The notes under the pieces are model-generated. The model was not told the DNA's origin. It was given only the letters and a program-made list of their open reading frames with translations, and did not search any database. Of a stretch of DNA of 64,000 nucleotides, positions 16,527 through 28,531 are shown one piece after another. The stretch's first letter is position 1. Every line of letters begins with the position of its first letter. The position numbers and the translations under genes were made by a program. Source of the DNA: Pseudomonas brassicacearum subsp. neoaurantiaca (GTDB lineage: Bacteria; Pseudomonadota; Gammaproteobacteria; Pseudomonadales; Pseudomonadaceae); NCBI RefSeq assembly GCF_013608025.1, contig NZ_VDLV01000020.1, positions 24,501-88,500 of the forward strand. Direction: 5' to 3'.

Positions 16527-18773
16527 TTAACCCGGCGTCCGATTCCGCCGCGTCTCGATGATGTTCGGCAACTGGGAAATCCGCCCCAGCAACCGCCCCA
16601 ATGCATCCAGCCCCGGAATTTCGATGGTCAGGGACATCAGCGCGGTGTTGTCTTCCTTGTTCGAACGGGTGTTCACCGCCAGCACGTTGATCCGCTCGTT
16701 GAGCAACACCTGGGACACGTCACGCAGCAGGCCGGAGCGATCGTAGGCGCGGATGATGATGTCCACCGGGTAAGTGAGCACCGGCACCGGGCCCCAGCTG
16801 ACCTGGATGATCCGCTCCGGTTCACGACCGGCCAGTTGCAGCACCGAGGCGCAATCCTGGCGGTGAATGCTCACGCCGCGGCCCTGGGTGATATAGCCGA
16901 CGATCGCATCCCCCGGCAACGGCTGGCAGCAGCCGGCCATCTGCGTCATCAGGTTGCCCACACCCTGGATCTGGATGTCGCCGCGCTTGCCAGGCTTGTA
17001 GCCAGTCGCCTTGCGCGGGATCAGCTCCAGTTGTTCATTGCCGCGCTCCGGCTCCACCAGTTGCTGGGCGAGGTTGACCAGTTGCGCCAGGCGCAGGTCG
17101 CCGGCACCGAGGGCCGCGAACATGTCCTCGGCAGTCTTCATGTTGGCTTTTTCGGCCAGCTTGTCGAAGTCCACCTGCGGCAGGCCGAGGCGACTCAACT
17201 CGCGTTCGAGCAAGGTCTTGCCGGCCGCGACGTTCTGGTCGCGGGCCTGCAACTTGAACCAATGGACGATTTTCGCCCGTGCCCGGGAAGTGGTGATGTA
17301 GCCCAGGTTCGGGTTCAGCCAGTCGCGGCTCGGCGTGCCGTGCTTGCTGGTGATGATCTCGACCTGCTCACCGGTCTGCAGGCTGTAGTTGAGCGGCACG
17401 ATCCGCCCGTTGATCTTGGCGCCACGGCAGTTGTGGCCGATCTCGGTATGGACCCGATAGGCGAAGTCCAGCGGCGTCGCACCTTTCGGCAAGTCGATGG
17501 CGTGACCGTCAGGGGTGAAGATGTAGACGCGATCCGGTTCGATATCGACCCGCAGCTGTTCCGCCAGGCCGCCGATATCACCCAGTTCCTCGTGCCATTC
17601 CAGCACTTGGCGCAACCAGGAGATTTTCTCTTCGTAGTGGTTGGAGCCGGACTTGACGTCGGTGCCCTTGTATTTCCAGTGGGCGCAAACACCCAGCTCG
17701 GCTTCTTCGTGCATGGCGTGGGTGCGGATCTGCACTTCCAGCACCTTGCCTTCCGGGCCGATCACGGCGGTGTGCAGCGAGCGATAGCCGTTTTCCTTAG
17801 GGTTGGCGATGTAGTCGTCGAACTCCTTCGGGATGTGCCGCCATAAAGTGTGGACGATCCCCAGCGCGGTGTAGCAGTCACGCATTTCCGGAACCAGCAC
17901 GCGAACGGCGCGAACGTCGTAGATCTGGCTGAATTCCAGGCCCTTGCGCTGCATTTTTCGCCAGATCGAATAGATGTGCTTGGCCCGGCCACTGATATCG
18001 GCTTCCACGCCGGTGGCCTGCAGTTCTTCGCGCAATTGGGTCATCACATCGGTGATGAAGCGCTCGCGATCCAGCCGGCGCTCATGCAGCAGCTTGGCGA
18101 TCTGCTTGTATTGGTCAGGCTCCAGGTAGCGGAAGGACAAATCCTCCAACTCCCATTTGATATGCCCGATACCCAGGCGATGAGCCAGCGGCGCATAGAT
18201 ATCGAATACTTCCCGGGCAACGCGATTGCGCTTCTCGTCGTCGGCGGATTTCACGGCGCGGATCGCACAGGTGCGCTCGGCCAGCTTGATCAGCGCGACG
18301 CGCACGTCGTCGACCATGGCGACGAGCATCTTGCGCAAGTTTTCCACCTGGCCCTGCGTGCCCAGCACCATGGACTGGCGCGGGCTGAGGCTGGCGCTGA
18401 TCGCCGCCATGCGCAGCACGCCGTCGATCAACTTGGCGACCACGGTGCCGAAGCGCTGGCTGACCACTGGCAACTGGATCTGCCCTTCGCGCACGCCGCG
18501 GTACAGCACCGCGGCGACCAGTGAATCCTGGTCCAGCTTGAGGTCAGCGAGGATCTCGGCGATTTCGAGGCCCGTCTGGAAACTCGACGTGCCTTCGGAC
18601 CACAGGTTCTTCGCCGCGTTGTGTTGCTGCTCCGCCTCGCGAGCGAACTCGCAGGCGGCCTTCAAGGCTTCGCGATCCAGTGCCGTGTCGATACTGACCG
18701 CGTGATCGAGCCAAGCCTCGAGATTGATACTGCCGTCGGTGTTGATCGGCTGGTGTGCTCTCACCTGTACCAT
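16527..18773 (-). CDS. relA: GTP pyrophosphokinase RelA
   Basis: Ribosome-associated (p)ppGpp synthetase of the stringent response. 748 residues: inactive HD-like hydrolase domain (the usual HD replaced, LYRGVREG at ~90), synthetase domain with GRAKHIYSIWRKMQRKG (~265-280) and ENGYRSLHTAVIGPEGK (~330-345), TGS domain VYIFTPDGHAIDLPKGATP (~425), the zinc-finger/CC region with MAGCCQPLPGDAIVGYITQGRG (~620), and C-terminal ACT domain. The missing HD dyad is what separates RelA from the bifunctional SpoT. Start MVQVRAHQPINTDG at 18773. Confidence 0.97.
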   Translation of the reverse strand: MVQVRAHQPINTDGSINLEAWLDHAVSIDTALDREALKAACEFAREAEQQHNAAKNLWSEGTSSFQTGLEIAEILADLKLDQDSLVAAVLYRGVREGQIQLPVVSQRFGTVVAKLIDGVLRMAAISASLSPRQSMVLGTQGQVENLRKMLVAMVDDVRVALIKLAERTCAIRAVKSADDEKRNRVAREVFDIYAPLAHRLGIGHIKWELEDLSFRYLEPDQYKQIAKLLHERRLDRERFITDVMTQLREELQATGVEADISGRAKHIYSIWRKMQRKGLEFSQIYDVRAVRVLVPEMRDCYTALGIVHTLWRHIPKEFDDYIANPKENGYRSLHTAVIGPEGKVLEVQIRTHAMHEEAELGVCAHWKYKGTDVKSGSNHYEEKISWLRQVLEWHEELGDIGGLAEQLRVDIEPDRVYIFTPDGHAIDLPKGATPLDFAYRVHTEIGHNCRGAKINGRIVPLNYSLQTGEQVEIITSKHGTPSRDWLNPNLGYITTSRARAKIVHWFKLQARDQNVAAGKTLLERELSRLGLPQVDFDKLAEKANMKTAEDMFAALGAGDLRLAQLVNLAQQLVEPERGNEQLELIPRKATGYKPGKRGDIQIQGVGNLMTQMAGCCQPLPGDAIVGYITQGRGVSIHRQDCASVLQLAGREPERIIQVSWGPVPVLTYPVDIIIRAYDRSGLLRDVSQVLLNERINVLAVNTRSNKEDNTALMSLTIEIPGLDALGRLLGRISQLPNIIETRRNRTPG

Positions 18774-18874
18774 CTTTACTTACCTTCCCTACGACGCAGA
18801 TTCAATGCGTCAACTTCGCTGACCTTCGCTGCCCGTGTTTCCGCCCAGGGCCGTGGCGGATTGGCACGAACGGG

Positions 18875-20245
18875 TCAGTCGGACAAGCCATCCTGGCTCG
18901 CTTCAAATAACGCCATGGCCTCGACATGCGCCGTTTGAGGAAACATATCGAGAATCCCGGCACGTTTTAACCGGTAGCCCTGCTTGATCAGTTCGACCGT
19001 ATCCCGGGCCAAAGTTGCCGGGTTGCACGATACATAAACCAACCGTCTGGCACCCAGGGACGACAGCGTGCGTACCACCTCGAAAGCACCGTCACGGGGT
19101 GGGTCCAAGAGTACCGCAGAAAAGCCTTCGCCGATCCATTCGGCACCCGCCAAAGGCTGGGATAAATCGGCCTGAAAAAAAGCAGTGTTATGCAAATTGT
19201 TGCTGAGGGCGTTGGCGGCGGCACGGTCGACCATGGTCTGCACGCCTTCCACCGCCACCACCTCGCGCACGCTTTTGGCGAGCGGCAAGGCAAAGTTGCC
19301 CAGGCCACAGAACAGATCCAGCACCCGCTCTTCGGATCGAGGCGCCAGCCACTCCAAGGCCTGGGCGACCATCGCCTCGTTGACGGCAGCGTTCACCTGG
19401 ATGAAATCCCCCGGCCGATAAGCCAGGTCCAGGCCCCAGGTTTCCAGGCGATAGCCCAAGGACAATCCCTCATCGACCGGTTGCGGCTCGCCTTCGCCAT
19501 GCAGCCATAACTGGGCTTCGTGGAGCGCACAGAAATCCTTGAGGACCGTCAGGTCGGCGCCCGACAGCGGCGCCATGTGCCGCAACAACAGCGCCAGGGA
19601 CGAACCGGCGAATAACTCCACATGACCCAACGCCTGGGGCTTGCCCAGGCGACGGAGCATTTCCGGCAAGCGGCTCATGATCGGCTGCAAGGGCTGTACC
19701 AGCACTGGGCATTCGTCAATGGCGACGATGTCCTGGCTGCCGACGGCACGGAAACCCACTTCGAGTTTCTTCGCCTTCTGGTCCCAACGCACCGCCACCC
19801 GGGCGCGACGCCGGTAGCCGAATTCCGGCCCGCTCAAAGGCTCGGCCCATTCCTCCGGCTCGACGCCCGCCACCCGTGACAGCTGCTCGGCGAGCATGCG
19901 CTGTTTCAGGGCGAGTTGTTCGTTGTGGGGCAAATGCTGGACGCTGCATCCGCCGCAGCGACCGGCATGCACGCACGGCGCGGCACGACGCAGCTCATTG
20001 GGCGTAAACACCCGCTCGGTGCGGGCCTCGACCACTTTGCCGTGGGCACCGAGCACCCGCGCCTCGACTTCTTCGCCGGCCAGCGCACCGATGACGAACC
20101 AGGTTCGCCCGTCGACAAACGCAATCCCACGACCGTCATTGGCCAGGCGCTCGATGGTCAGGCGCTGCTTTTTACCGGTGGGCACTTGCGGGGCCCGGCT
20201 TCCGCCGCTGGGCTGGAAGCGCAAGCCTCTTTCTTGCTTGGCCAT
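18875..20245 (-). CDS. rlmD: 23S rRNA (uracil-1939-C5)-methyltransferase RlmD
   Basis: SAM-dependent methylation of U1939 in 23S rRNA. 456 residues: N-terminal TRAM domain (~20-75), Fe-S cluster cysteines in [16 protein letters not shown] (~87-105), SAM-binding [16 protein letters not shown] (~310-325), and catalytic [11 protein letters not shown] plus [12 protein letters not shown] (nucleophile Cys). The ATG shares its last base region with the cysM stop (TGATG overlap), so the two are translationally coupled; relA starts 101 bases downstream. Confidence 0.97.
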   Translation of the reverse strand: MAKQERGLRFQPSGGSRAPQVPTGKKQRLTIERLANDGRGIAFVDGRTWFVIGALAGEEVEARVLGAHGKVVEARTERVFTPNELRRAAPCVHAGRCGGCSVQHLPHNEQLALKQRMLAEQLSRVAGVEPEEWAEPLSGPEFGYRRRARVAVRWDQKAKKLEVGFRAVGSQDIVAIDECPVLVQPLQPIMSRLPEMLRRLGKPQALGHVELFAGSSLALLLRHMAPLSGADLTVLKDFCALHEAQLWLHGEGEPQPVDEGLSLGYRLETWGLDLAYRPGDFIQVNAAVNEAMVAQALEWLAPRSEERVLDLFCGLGNFALPLAKSVREVVAVEGVQTMVDRAAANALSNNLHNTAFFQADLSQPLAGAEWIGEGFSAVLLDPPRDGAFEVVRTLSSLGARRLVYVSCNPATLARDTVELIKQGYRLKRAGILDMFPQTAHVEAMALFEASQDGLSD

Positions 20246-21147
20246 CAGTTGGGCGCGTCGAAAATGCCGGTCGACAGGTAACGGTCGCCACGGTCGCAGA
20301 TGATCGCAACGATCACTGCATTCTCAACTTCCTTGGACAAGCGCAGCATGCCCGCCACGGCACCGCCGGAAGACACGCCGCAGAAGATGCCTTCTTCGCG
20401 AGCCAGGCGACGGGTAACGTCCTCGGCTTCGCTCTGGGCCATGTCGATGATCCGGTCCACGCGCTCGGCCTGGTAGATCTTCGGCAGGTATTCCTGCGGC
20501 CACCGGCGGATGCCGGGGATCGCCGAACCTTCCATCGGTTGCAGGCCGACGATCTGTACGTTCGGGTTCTGTTCTTTCAAATAGCGCGAGGTGCCCATGA
20601 TGGTGCCAGTGGTACCCATCGAGCTGACGAAATGAGTAATCGTGCCGTCGGTCTGGCGCCAGATCTCCGGGCCCGTCGTGGTGTAGTGGGCCTCGGGATT
20701 GTCACCGTTGGCGAACTGATCCAGCACCTTGCCACGGCCTTCGGCCTGCATGCGCTCGGCCAGGTCGCGAGCACCTTCCATGCCCTCTTCCTGGGTCACC
20801 AGGATCAGCTCGGCGCCATAAGCCGTCATCGCGGCTTTACGCTCGGCGCTGGAGTTGTCGGGCATGATCAGGATCATCTTGTAACCCTTGATCGCCGCTG
20901 CCATCGCCAGGGCAATACCGGTGTTGCCGGACGTCGCCTCGATCAGCGTATCGCCGGGCTGGATCTGCCCGCGCAACTCGCCACGGGTGATCATCGACAG
21001 CGCCGGGCGGTCCTTGACCGAACCCGCCGGGTTGTTCCCTTCGAGCTTGAGCAGAAGCGTATTGCTGGTCGCGCCGGGCAGGCGCTGCAAGCGAACCAGC
21101 GGAGTGTTGCCGACGCAATCGGCAATGGTTGGGTACTGCAAAGTCAT
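20245..21147 (-). CDS. cysM: Cysteine synthase B (O-acetylserine sulfhydrylase) CysM
   Basis: PLP enzyme forming cysteine from O-acetylserine and sulfide or thiosulfate. 300 residues starting [24 protein letters not shown] lysine in [15 protein letters not shown] (~45), [20 protein letters not shown], and phosphate-binding [10 protein letters not shown]. The shorter length and substitution pattern fit CysM rather than CysK. An upstream ATG at 21306 is rejected: it has no homologous sequence. Coupled to rlmD. Confidence 0.96.
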   Translation of the reverse strand: MTLQYPTIADCVGNTPLVRLQRLPGATSNTLLLKLEGNNPAGSVKDRPALSMITRGELRGQIQPGDTLIEATSGNTGIALAMAAAIKGYKMILIMPDNSSAERKAAMTAYGAELILVTQEEGMEGARDLAERMQAEGRGKVLDQFANGDNPEAHYTTTGPEIWRQTDGTITHFVSSMGTTGTIMGTSRYLKEQNPNVQIVGLQPMEGSAIPGIRRWPQEYLPKIYQAERVDRIIDMAQSEAEDVTRRLAREEGIFCGVSSGGAVAGMLRLSKEVENAVIVAIICDRGDRYLSTGIFDAPN

Positions 21148-21425
21148 GGCGTATTCGCAATCCGGGCTGCGGGGGCGCCTATCATACCGGCAAACCCGGC
21201 GAGGCCATATCACGCAAAGTAAGGGGGTTATGGCTTCTGGGAATAAGCGAGCGCATACCCAGCCCGCGGTGCCCGACTTCCCCGGGTTGCGGTCCACCTG
21301 GATCACGAACCCAGCGTCCGTGAATTTTTACGAAGATCACCCGCCCGCAAATCGCTACACTGCGCAGATATTGCGTGCCGGATGCGCGCGAAGCTCAATC
21401 AGACCGCTGGATGCAGGAGACAAGT

Positions 21426-24176
21426 GTGCTCAAGAAACTGGGAATCAAAGGCCGCGTCCTGTTGCTGACCCTGTTGCCGACCAGCCTGATGGCGCTGGTC
21501 CTGGGCGGCTATTTCACCTGGGTGCAGCAAGCCGACTTGCACGCTCAATTGCTGCAACGGGGCGAGATGATCGCCGAACAGTTGGCCCCGCTGGTTGCGC
21601 CGGCCATGAGCCGCCATGACACCGATCTGCTGGAGCGCATCGCCACCCAGTCCCTCGAGCAAGCGGACGTACGCGCCGTAACCTTCCTCGCCCCCGACCG
21701 CTCGCCCCTGGCCCATGCCGGCCCGACCATGCTCAACCGCGCACCCGACGGCAACAGTACGCAGTTGCTGCAACGCACCGGCAACGACGCGACGCGTTAC
21801 CTGCTGCCGGTGTTCGGCAAGCACCGCAACCTGGCCGGCGAACTGATTCCCGAGGAAGCCGACCGCCTGCTGGGTTGGGTCGAGCTGGAGTTGTCCCACA
21901 GCGGCATGTTGCTGCGCGGCTATCGCAGCCTGTTCGCCAGCCTGTTGCTGATCGCCGCTGGCCTGGGTTGCACCGGGCTGCTGGCCTTGCGCATGGGCCG
22001 CACTATCAATCGCCCGCTGAGCCAGATCAAGCAAGCCGTGGCGCAGCTCAAGGATGGCCACCTGGAAACCCGCCTGCCGCCACTGGGCAGCCAGGAACTG
22101 GATGAGTTGGCGTCGGGCATCAATCGCATGGCCGGCACGTTGCAGAATGCGCAGGAAGAATTGCAGCACAGCATCGATCAGGCGACCGAAGACGTGCGCC
22201 AAAACCTGGAAACCATCGAGATCCAAAACATCGAGCTGGACCTGGCGCGCAAGGAAGCCCTGGAGGCGAGCCGGATCAAATCCGAATTCCTGGCAAACAT
22301 GAGCCATGAAATCCGCACGCCACTGAACGGCATCCTGGGTTTCACTCATCTATTGCAGAAAAGCGAACTGACCCCGCGCCAGCTCGACTACCTGGGCACC
22401 ATCGAAAAATCCGCCGACAGCCTGCTCGGGATCATCAACGAGATCCTCGATTTTTCAAAGATCGAAGCCGGCAAACTGGTGCTCGACAACATCCCGTTCA
22501 ACCTGCGAGACCTGTTGCAGGACACCCTGACCATCCTCGCCCCCGCCGCCCATGCCAAGCAGCTGGAATTGGTGAGCCTGGTCTATCGCGACACGCCTTT
22601 GTCGCTGGTGGGCGACCCGCTGCGCCTCAAGCAGATCCTCACCAACCTGGTGAGCAACGCGATCAAGTTCACCCGCGAAGGCACCATCGTCGCCCGCGCC
22701 ATGCTCGAGGATGAACATGAGGACAGCGTGCAATTGCGCATCAGCATCCAGGACACTGGCATCGGCCTCTCCGCCCAGGACGTCCGGGCGCTGTTCCAGG
22801 CCTTCAGCCAGGCCGATAACTCACTGTCCCGACAACCTGGCGGCACCGGGCTGGGCCTGGTGATTTCCAAGGGGCTGGGGAAACAGATGGGCGGCGAGAT
22901 CGGCGTGGACAGTACGCCCGGCGAAGGCTCGGAATTCTGGATCAGCCTGCGCCTGCCCAGGACGCGGGACGACGCCGAGGATTTACCCGGTCCACCGCTG
23001 CTGGGTCGACGTGTCGCAGTCCTGGAAAACCATGAACTGGCCCGCCAGGCCCTGCAGCACCAACTTGAAGATTGCGGCCTGCAGGTCACGCCGTTCAACA
23101 CCTTGGAGAACCTGACCAACGGTGTCACCGTCGCCCACCAGACTGACCAGGCCATCGACCTGGCCGTGCTCGGCATCACCAGCAACGACATGCCGCCGGA
23201 ACGCCTCAACCAGCACATCTGGGACTTGGAACACCTGGGCTGCAAAGTCCTCGTGCTCTGTCCGACCACCGAGCAGACGCTGTATCACCTCTCTGTTCCC
23301 AACCCCCACAGCCAGCTCCAGGCCAAGCCCGCCTGCACCCGCAAGTTGCGCCGCTCGCTGTCCGACCTGGTCAATCCGCGCCCATTGCGCAGCGAACCCA
23401 ACGAACCGGCACCCAGCCGTGCCCCGAAAGTGCTGTGCGTGGACGACAACCCGGCCAACCTGCTGCTGGTGCAGACCCTGCTCGAGGACATGGGCGCCCG
23501 GGTGCTGGCAGTGGAAAGCGGATACGCGGCGGTCAAGGCGGTGCAGAAGGAAACCTTCGACCTGGTATTGATGGACGTGCAGATGCCCGGCATGGACGGT
23601 CGCCAGAGCACCGAGACGATCCGCCAGTGGGAAAGCGAGCGGCACTGCTCTCCGCTGCCGATCGTCGCCCTCACCGCCCACGCCATGGCCAACGAGAAAC
23701 GCGCCTTGCTGCAAAGCGGCATGGATGACTACGTGACCAAGCCCATCAGCGAGCGGCAACTGGCCCAGGTCGTACTCAAATGGACCGGCCTGGCCTTGCG
23801 CAACCAAGTGCCGGACCGAGGCTGGGACGGCCATGGCAGCGGTGAGCTGCTGGTGCTCGATCACGAAGAAGGCCTGCGCCTGGCCGCGGGCAAGGCCGAT
23901 CTGGCAGCGGACATGCTGGCAATGCTGCTGGCCTCCCTGGAAGCCGACCGCGAAGCGATTCGCCAGGCCAGCGAAGCCAACGATCACAACGCCTTGATCG
24001 AACGGGTCCACCGCCTGCACGGTGCCACGCGTTATTGCGGCGTACCGCAATTGCGCGCCGCCTGCCAGCGCAGCGAAACCCTGCTCAAGCAGCAGGATCC
24101 CAAAGCGGCGGCGGCCCTTGAGGACCTGGAGCGCGCCATCGATCGCCTGGCCAGCGAGGCGCGTATCAGCGCCTGA
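21426..24176 (+). CDS. gacS: Hybrid sensor histidine kinase GacS (tripartite)
   Basis: Master sensor of the Gac/Rsm pathway, phosphorylating GacA and so controlling RsmY/Z sRNAs, secondary metabolites and biofilm genes. 916 residues: TM ~10-32, periplasmic loop to ~160, TM ~165-190, HAMP, HisKA with [12 protein letters not shown] (His294), HATPase ([18 protein letters not shown]), a degenerate receiver (~515-635), a true receiver with Asp717 in [12 protein letters not shown], and Hpt with His862 in [11 protein letters not shown]. Start: GTG at 21426 with AGGAGA upstream, giving the usual [18 protein letters not shown]-terminus; the ATG at 21375 is rejected. ldhA follows, as in other Pseudomonas. 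Confidence 0.97.
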   Translation: MLKKLGIKGRVLLLTLLPTSLMALVLGGYFTWVQQADLHAQLLQRGEMIAEQLAPLVAPAMSRHDTDLLERIATQSLEQADVRAVTFLAPDRSPLAHAGPTMLNRAPDGNSTQLLQRTGNDATRYLLPVFGKHRNLAGELIPEEADRLLGWVELELSHSGMLLRGYRSLFASLLLIAAGLGCTGLLALRMGRTINRPLSQIKQAVAQLKDGHLETRLPPLGSQELDELASGINRMAGTLQNAQEELQHSIDQATEDVRQNLETIEIQNIELDLARKEALEASRIKSEFLANMSHEIRTPLNGILGFTHLLQKSELTPRQLDYLGTIEKSADSLLGIINEILDFSKIEAGKLVLDNIPFNLRDLLQDTLTILAPAAHAKQLELVSLVYRDTPLSLVGDPLRLKQILTNLVSNAIKFTREGTIVARAMLEDEHEDSVQLRISIQDTGIGLSAQDVRALFQAFSQADNSLSRQPGGTGLGLVISKGLGKQMGGEIGVDSTPGEGSEFWISLRLPRTRDDAEDLPGPPLLGRRVAVLENHELARQALQHQLEDCGLQVTPFNTLENLTNGVTVAHQTDQAIDLAVLGITSNDMPPERLNQHIWDLEHLGCKVLVLCPTTEQTLYHLSVPNPHSQLQAKPACTRKLRRSLSDLVNPRPLRSEPNEPAPSRAPKVLCVDDNPANLLLVQTLLEDMGARVLAVESGYAAVKAVQKETFDLVLMDVQMPGMDGRQSTETIRQWESERHCSPLPIVALTAHAMANEKRALLQSGMDDYVTKPISERQLAQVVLKWTGLALRNQVPDRGWDGHGSGELLVLDHEEGLRLAAGKADLAADMLAMLLASLEADREAIRQASEANDHNALIERVHRLHGATRYCGVPQLRAACQRSETLLKQQDPKAAAALEDLERAIDRLASEARISA

Positions 24177-24266
24177 TCCAGGGCAATACACCCGCCAGCA
24201 TAATCGCTGAAAATCCAAGCTCCGGGCCACGCACGGTAAGAGCTCATTTTTTGCCAGGAGGCCGCC

Positions 24267-25256
24267 ATGCGCGCCATTCTTTTCAGCAGCCAGACCTACG
24301 ATCGCGACAGTTTCGGCAAGGCCCCGCTACCTGCCGGCCTTGAATTGCAGTTCCAGCCGGCACGCCTGAACCTCGACACCGTGGCCCTGGCCGAACGGCA
24401 CGAGGTGGTCTGCGCCTTTATCAACGACGATCTCAGCGCCCCGGTGCTGGAACGACTGGCTGAAGGCGGCACGCGACTGATCGCCCTGCGTTCGGCCGGC
24501 TACAACCACGTCGACCTGCCTGTCGCCAAGCGACTTGGATTGAGCATCGTCCGGGTGCCGGCCTACTCGCCCCATGCGGTTGCCGAACATGCCGTGGCCC
24601 TGATCCTGACGCTCAACCGATGCCTGCACCGGGCCTGCAACCGCACCCGGGATGGCAATTTCAGCCTCAACGGGCTGACCGGTTTCGACCTGGTGGGCAA
24701 GACGGTGGGCGTGATCGGTACCGGCCAGATCGGCGCAACCTTCGCCCGGATCATGGCTGGTTTCGGCTGCCGATTGCTGGTATACGATCCTTATCCCAAC
24801 CCCGAGGTCGAAGCCCTGGGCGCCCGTTATGTGCCGTTGGCCGATCTGCTGGCGCAAGCGCAGATCATCAGCCTGCACTGCCCGCTCAACGAACAGAGCC
24901 GACACCTGATCAACGCCCGCTCCCTGGACACCATGCAACGCGGCGCGATGCTGATCAACACCGGTCGCGGCGGCCTGGTGGACACGCCGGCGCTGATCGA
25001 AGCGTTGAAAAGCGGCCAATTGGGATATTTGGGACTCGATGTCTATGAGGAAGAAGCCCAACTCTTCTTCGAGGACCGCTCCGACCTGCCGTTGCAGGAC
25101 GACGTCCTCGCGCGACTGCTGACCTTTCCCAATGTCGTCGTGACCGCGCACCAGGCATTCCTGACCCGCGAAGCCTTGGCGGCAATTGCCACCACCACCC
25201 TGGACAATATCGCGGCCTGGGCCGCCGGCACGCCGCAGAACCTGGTGATCAACTAA
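24267..25256 (+). CDS. ldhA: D-lactate dehydrogenase LdhA (2-hydroxyacid dehydrogenase)
   Basis: NADH-dependent reduction of pyruvate to D-lactate. 329 residues beginning MRAILFSSQTYDRDSF; NAD-binding GVIGTGQIGATFARI (~148-162), catalytic Arg/Glu region INTGRGGLVDTPAL (~230) and DVYEEEAQLFFED, and catalytic His in VVTAHQAFLTREAL (~290). Matches the fermentative LdhA branch. RBS CAGGAGG precedes the start. Downstream of gacS by 90 bases; no terminator seen between them, so co-transcription is possible. Confidence 0.93.
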   Translation: MRAILFSSQTYDRDSFGKAPLPAGLELQFQPARLNLDTVALAERHEVVCAFINDDLSAPVLERLAEGGTRLIALRSAGYNHVDLPVAKRLGLSIVRVPAYSPHAVAEHAVALILTLNRCLHRACNRTRDGNFSLNGLTGFDLVGKTVGVIGTGQIGATFARIMAGFGCRLLVYDPYPNPEVEALGARYVPLADLLAQAQIISLHCPLNEQSRHLINARSLDTMQRGAMLINTGRGGLVDTPALIEALKSGQLGYLGLDVYEEEAQLFFEDRSDLPLQDDVLARLLTFPNVVVTAHQAFLTREALAAIATTTLDNIAAWAAGTPQNLVIN

Positions 25257-25264
25257 CCCCTCCT

Positions 25265-25342
25265 GTGGGAGCGAGCCTGCTCGCGAATACGGTGTGTCAG
25301 CTGACATCATTACCGATGAATCGCGAGCAGGTTCGCTCCCAC
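25265..25342. repeat. REP doublet, family A, convergent
   Basis: Short-spacer doublet with arms GTGGGAGCGAGCCTGCTCGC and a slightly decayed partner (GCAGGTTCGCTCCCAC). Confidence 0.85.
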
Positions 25343-25434
25343 AGGGATGGATGGAGTTTCGTCGGCCAGCCTTTCATCGAGTCCATGCCCAGGCCATGCC
25401 CCGTGCTAGCATGTCGCGCCTATTTGGAGGACCC

Positions 25435-25869
25435 ATGGCCGAACACGATTTCCGCTACACCCTGATGAACCCACAGCACACCTTGACCGAGGTCCGCGCG
25501 CTGGCGCCGGGTCGCTACCAGGTCACCGGCAACGGCGGTTCGATCCAGGCCAACGACGTATTGCTCGTGACGCTCAAGGGCAGCAAGGATTTGTCCATGC
25601 GCCTGACCGTGGACACCGTACGCCACCTGCTCAAGCCCATGGGCCAATGGACTGCCATGACCACCGGCCCGGTGTTCGGCGAACTGGCGATCCACACCTG
25701 GCAGGTCAATTGCGACCGCTGCGCCAAGGAACTGAGCTTCGAATTCGCCGTCGATGCCAAGCTCGGCACCAAGGCCCAGAAGCCAGCCGCCACCGCGCGC
25801 ATCGCCGAGTTGGGCTGGACGACGGTCGGTGAAAAACACCTGTGCCCTCAATGCCAGGAAGCCGCTTGA
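25435..25869 (+). CDS. Hypothetical protein with two CxxC pairs
   Basis: 144 residues from MAEHDFRYTLMNPQHTL, with TTGGAGG 5 bases upstream. The C-terminal half has NCDRCAKEL (~86) and LCPQCQEAA at the very end: two CxxC pairs about 50 residues apart, consistent with a structural zinc site. No signal peptide. I do not know a characterised homologue. Its TGA overlaps the ATG of the META lipoprotein gene by one base, so they are coupled, although one product is cytoplasmic and the other exported. Confidence 0.8.
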   Translation: MAEHDFRYTLMNPQHTLTEVRALAPGRYQVTGNGGSIQANDVLLVTLKGSKDLSMRLTVDTVRHLLKPMGQWTAMTTGPVFGELAIHTWQVNCDRCAKELSFEFAVDAKLGTKAQKPAATARIAELGWTTVGEKHLCPQCQEAA

Positions 25870-26273
25870 TGAAACGCCTGGTCCTGGCCGCGCTGATCGG
25901 TGCCGGCCTGATGGGTTGCGCTGGCGAGCCGGTGCAACTGCAGCAAAACCGCAGCTATATCCTTGAATGGATCGGCGAGCGCCCATTGATGGACTACAGC
26001 CACCTGACCATCACCCTCGGCGATGATGGCCGGGCCTATGGCAATGCGGGCTGCAACCATTGGTTCGCGCCGTATACCCTGGAAGGCGACCGGTTGAGTT
26101 TCGGCAAGATTGGCAGCACCCGCAAGCTCTGCGCCCCGGCGGTCATGGAACAGGAGACGCGTTTCTTGCAGGCGCTGGAGAAGGTCGAGCGCTGGGACGT
26201 TTCGCCCATCGAGCAAATGCGTTTCTGGCCCGCCCAGGGCAAGCCGCTGCGGTGGTGGCTGGAAGAAGGCTAA
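25869..26273 (+). CDS. META domain lipoprotein (HslJ-like)
   Basis: 134 residues from MKRLVLAALIGAGLMGCAGE; lipobox LMGC (Cys ~17). The rest is a META domain: WIGERPLMDYSHLTITLGDDGRAYGNAGCNHWFAPYTLEGD has the family GxxGCNxxxGxY-type core, and STRKLC/ETRFLQAL follow. The family (heat-shock protein HslJ relatives) is of uncertain biochemical role, linked to envelope stress and novobiocin resistance. Coupled to the preceding gene. Confidence 0.88.
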   Translation: MKRLVLAALIGAGLMGCAGEPVQLQQNRSYILEWIGERPLMDYSHLTITLGDDGRAYGNAGCNHWFAPYTLEGDRLSFGKIGSTRKLCAPAVMEQETRFLQALEKVERWDVSPIEQMRFWPAQGKPLRWWLEEG

Positions 26274-26313
26274 GGCTTGAAAGGCGAAAAAAACTGAATC
26301 TGAATAGATCCCT

Positions 26314-26436
26314 GTGGCGAGGGGATTTATCCCCGCTGGGCTGCGAAGCGGCCCCCGTCGTCCCGCCAGACATTCCCTGGCGGAAAGTGGCTATGGGGCT
26401 GCTACGCAGCCCAACGGGGATAAATCCCCTCGCCAC
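26314..26436. repeat. REP doublet, family B' (GTGGCGAGGGGATTTATCC type)
   Basis: Inverted arms with an inner GCTGCGAAGCGGCCCC / GGGGCTGCTACGCAGC stem; lies between two convergent genes. Confidence 0.9.
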
Positions 26437-26462
26437 AACGGTGCCAGATTTGCGATCCGGTG

Positions 26463-26930
26463 TTATTTGATCGCCTGCAACGCCTCGAGCTTCGCCATCA
26501 CCGCCGCCGCCGTCTGCTCCCCGAGCAACTGCTCGCGCACCTTGCCCTGGTTATCGATGATGTAGGTCACCGGCAATCCCTCGCTGCGTGGAAGGTCGAA
26601 GATTTCGGCCGGGTCCCGGGCCAGTACGGTGAAACGAATGCCCATCTTGTCGCTGGCACTCTTGAGTTCCTCGCCCTGCACCTGGTCGAAGTTGACGCCG
26701 AACACGCCCACGCTCCGTCCCTTGAGCTGTTCGGCCAGGGCATTGAATTCCGGAATTTCGGTGCGGCATGGCGCGCACCACTCGGCCCAGTAATTAAGCA
26801 CCACCCACTGCTTGTCCAACCGTTGCGAAGCAATGGACTGGCCGTGCTGATCCACGCCGTAATCGTTTCCGCAGCCGGCGAGCAATAAAATGCCGATGAA
26901 TGTCAGTGCCGCCGCCAATCGCCTTGTCAT
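26463..26930 (-). CDS. TlpA-like thioredoxin-fold lipoprotein
   Basis: 155 residues: signal peptide with lipobox LAGC (Cys ~20), then a thioredoxin fold with active-site WAEWCAPCRTE (~55) and VTYIIDNQGKVREQ (cis-Pro region VTY). Such membrane-anchored proteins reduce periplasmic disulfides, for example in cytochrome c maturation. Start MTRRLAAALTFIG at 26930. Divergent from arsC. No partner gene for cytochrome c biogenesis nearby, so the client is unknown. Confidence 0.92.
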   Translation of the reverse strand: MTRRLAAALTFIGILLLAGCGNDYGVDQHGQSIASQRLDKQWVVLNYWAEWCAPCRTEIPEFNALAEQLKGRSVGVFGVNFDQVQGEELKSASDKMGIRFTVLARDPAEIFDLPRSEGLPVTYIIDNQGKVREQLLGEQTAAAVMAKLEALQAIK

Positions 26931-27034
26931 GTACCGATCCTTGTCTCAATGTGAACGCCTGGGTGCCCATCAGGTGCTAGGCGCCTCGCTGCACAGTAGA
27001 ATAGCCGCCACCTTACGCAAGATGCGACCCGCTC

Positions 27035-28408
<1,374 letters not shown>

Positions 28409-28416
28409 TACACCGC

Positions 28417-28520
28417 TATCGCGAGCAAGCTCGCTCCCACATTTGAAATGCATTCCCCTGTGGGAGCGAGCCTGCTTTTGAAATGCATTCCCTGTGGGAG
28501 CGAGCCTGCTCGCGAAGGGC
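28417..28520. repeat. REP doublet, family A, everted, with internal 34-35 bp tandem duplication
   Basis: First arm 28417-28440. The segment TTTGAAATGCATTCCC plus the start of the second arm occurs twice in tandem (28442-28476 and 28477-28510, differing by one C); only the second copy continues into a full arm. Confidence 0.9.
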
Positions 28521-28531
28521 CCGACACGGTC

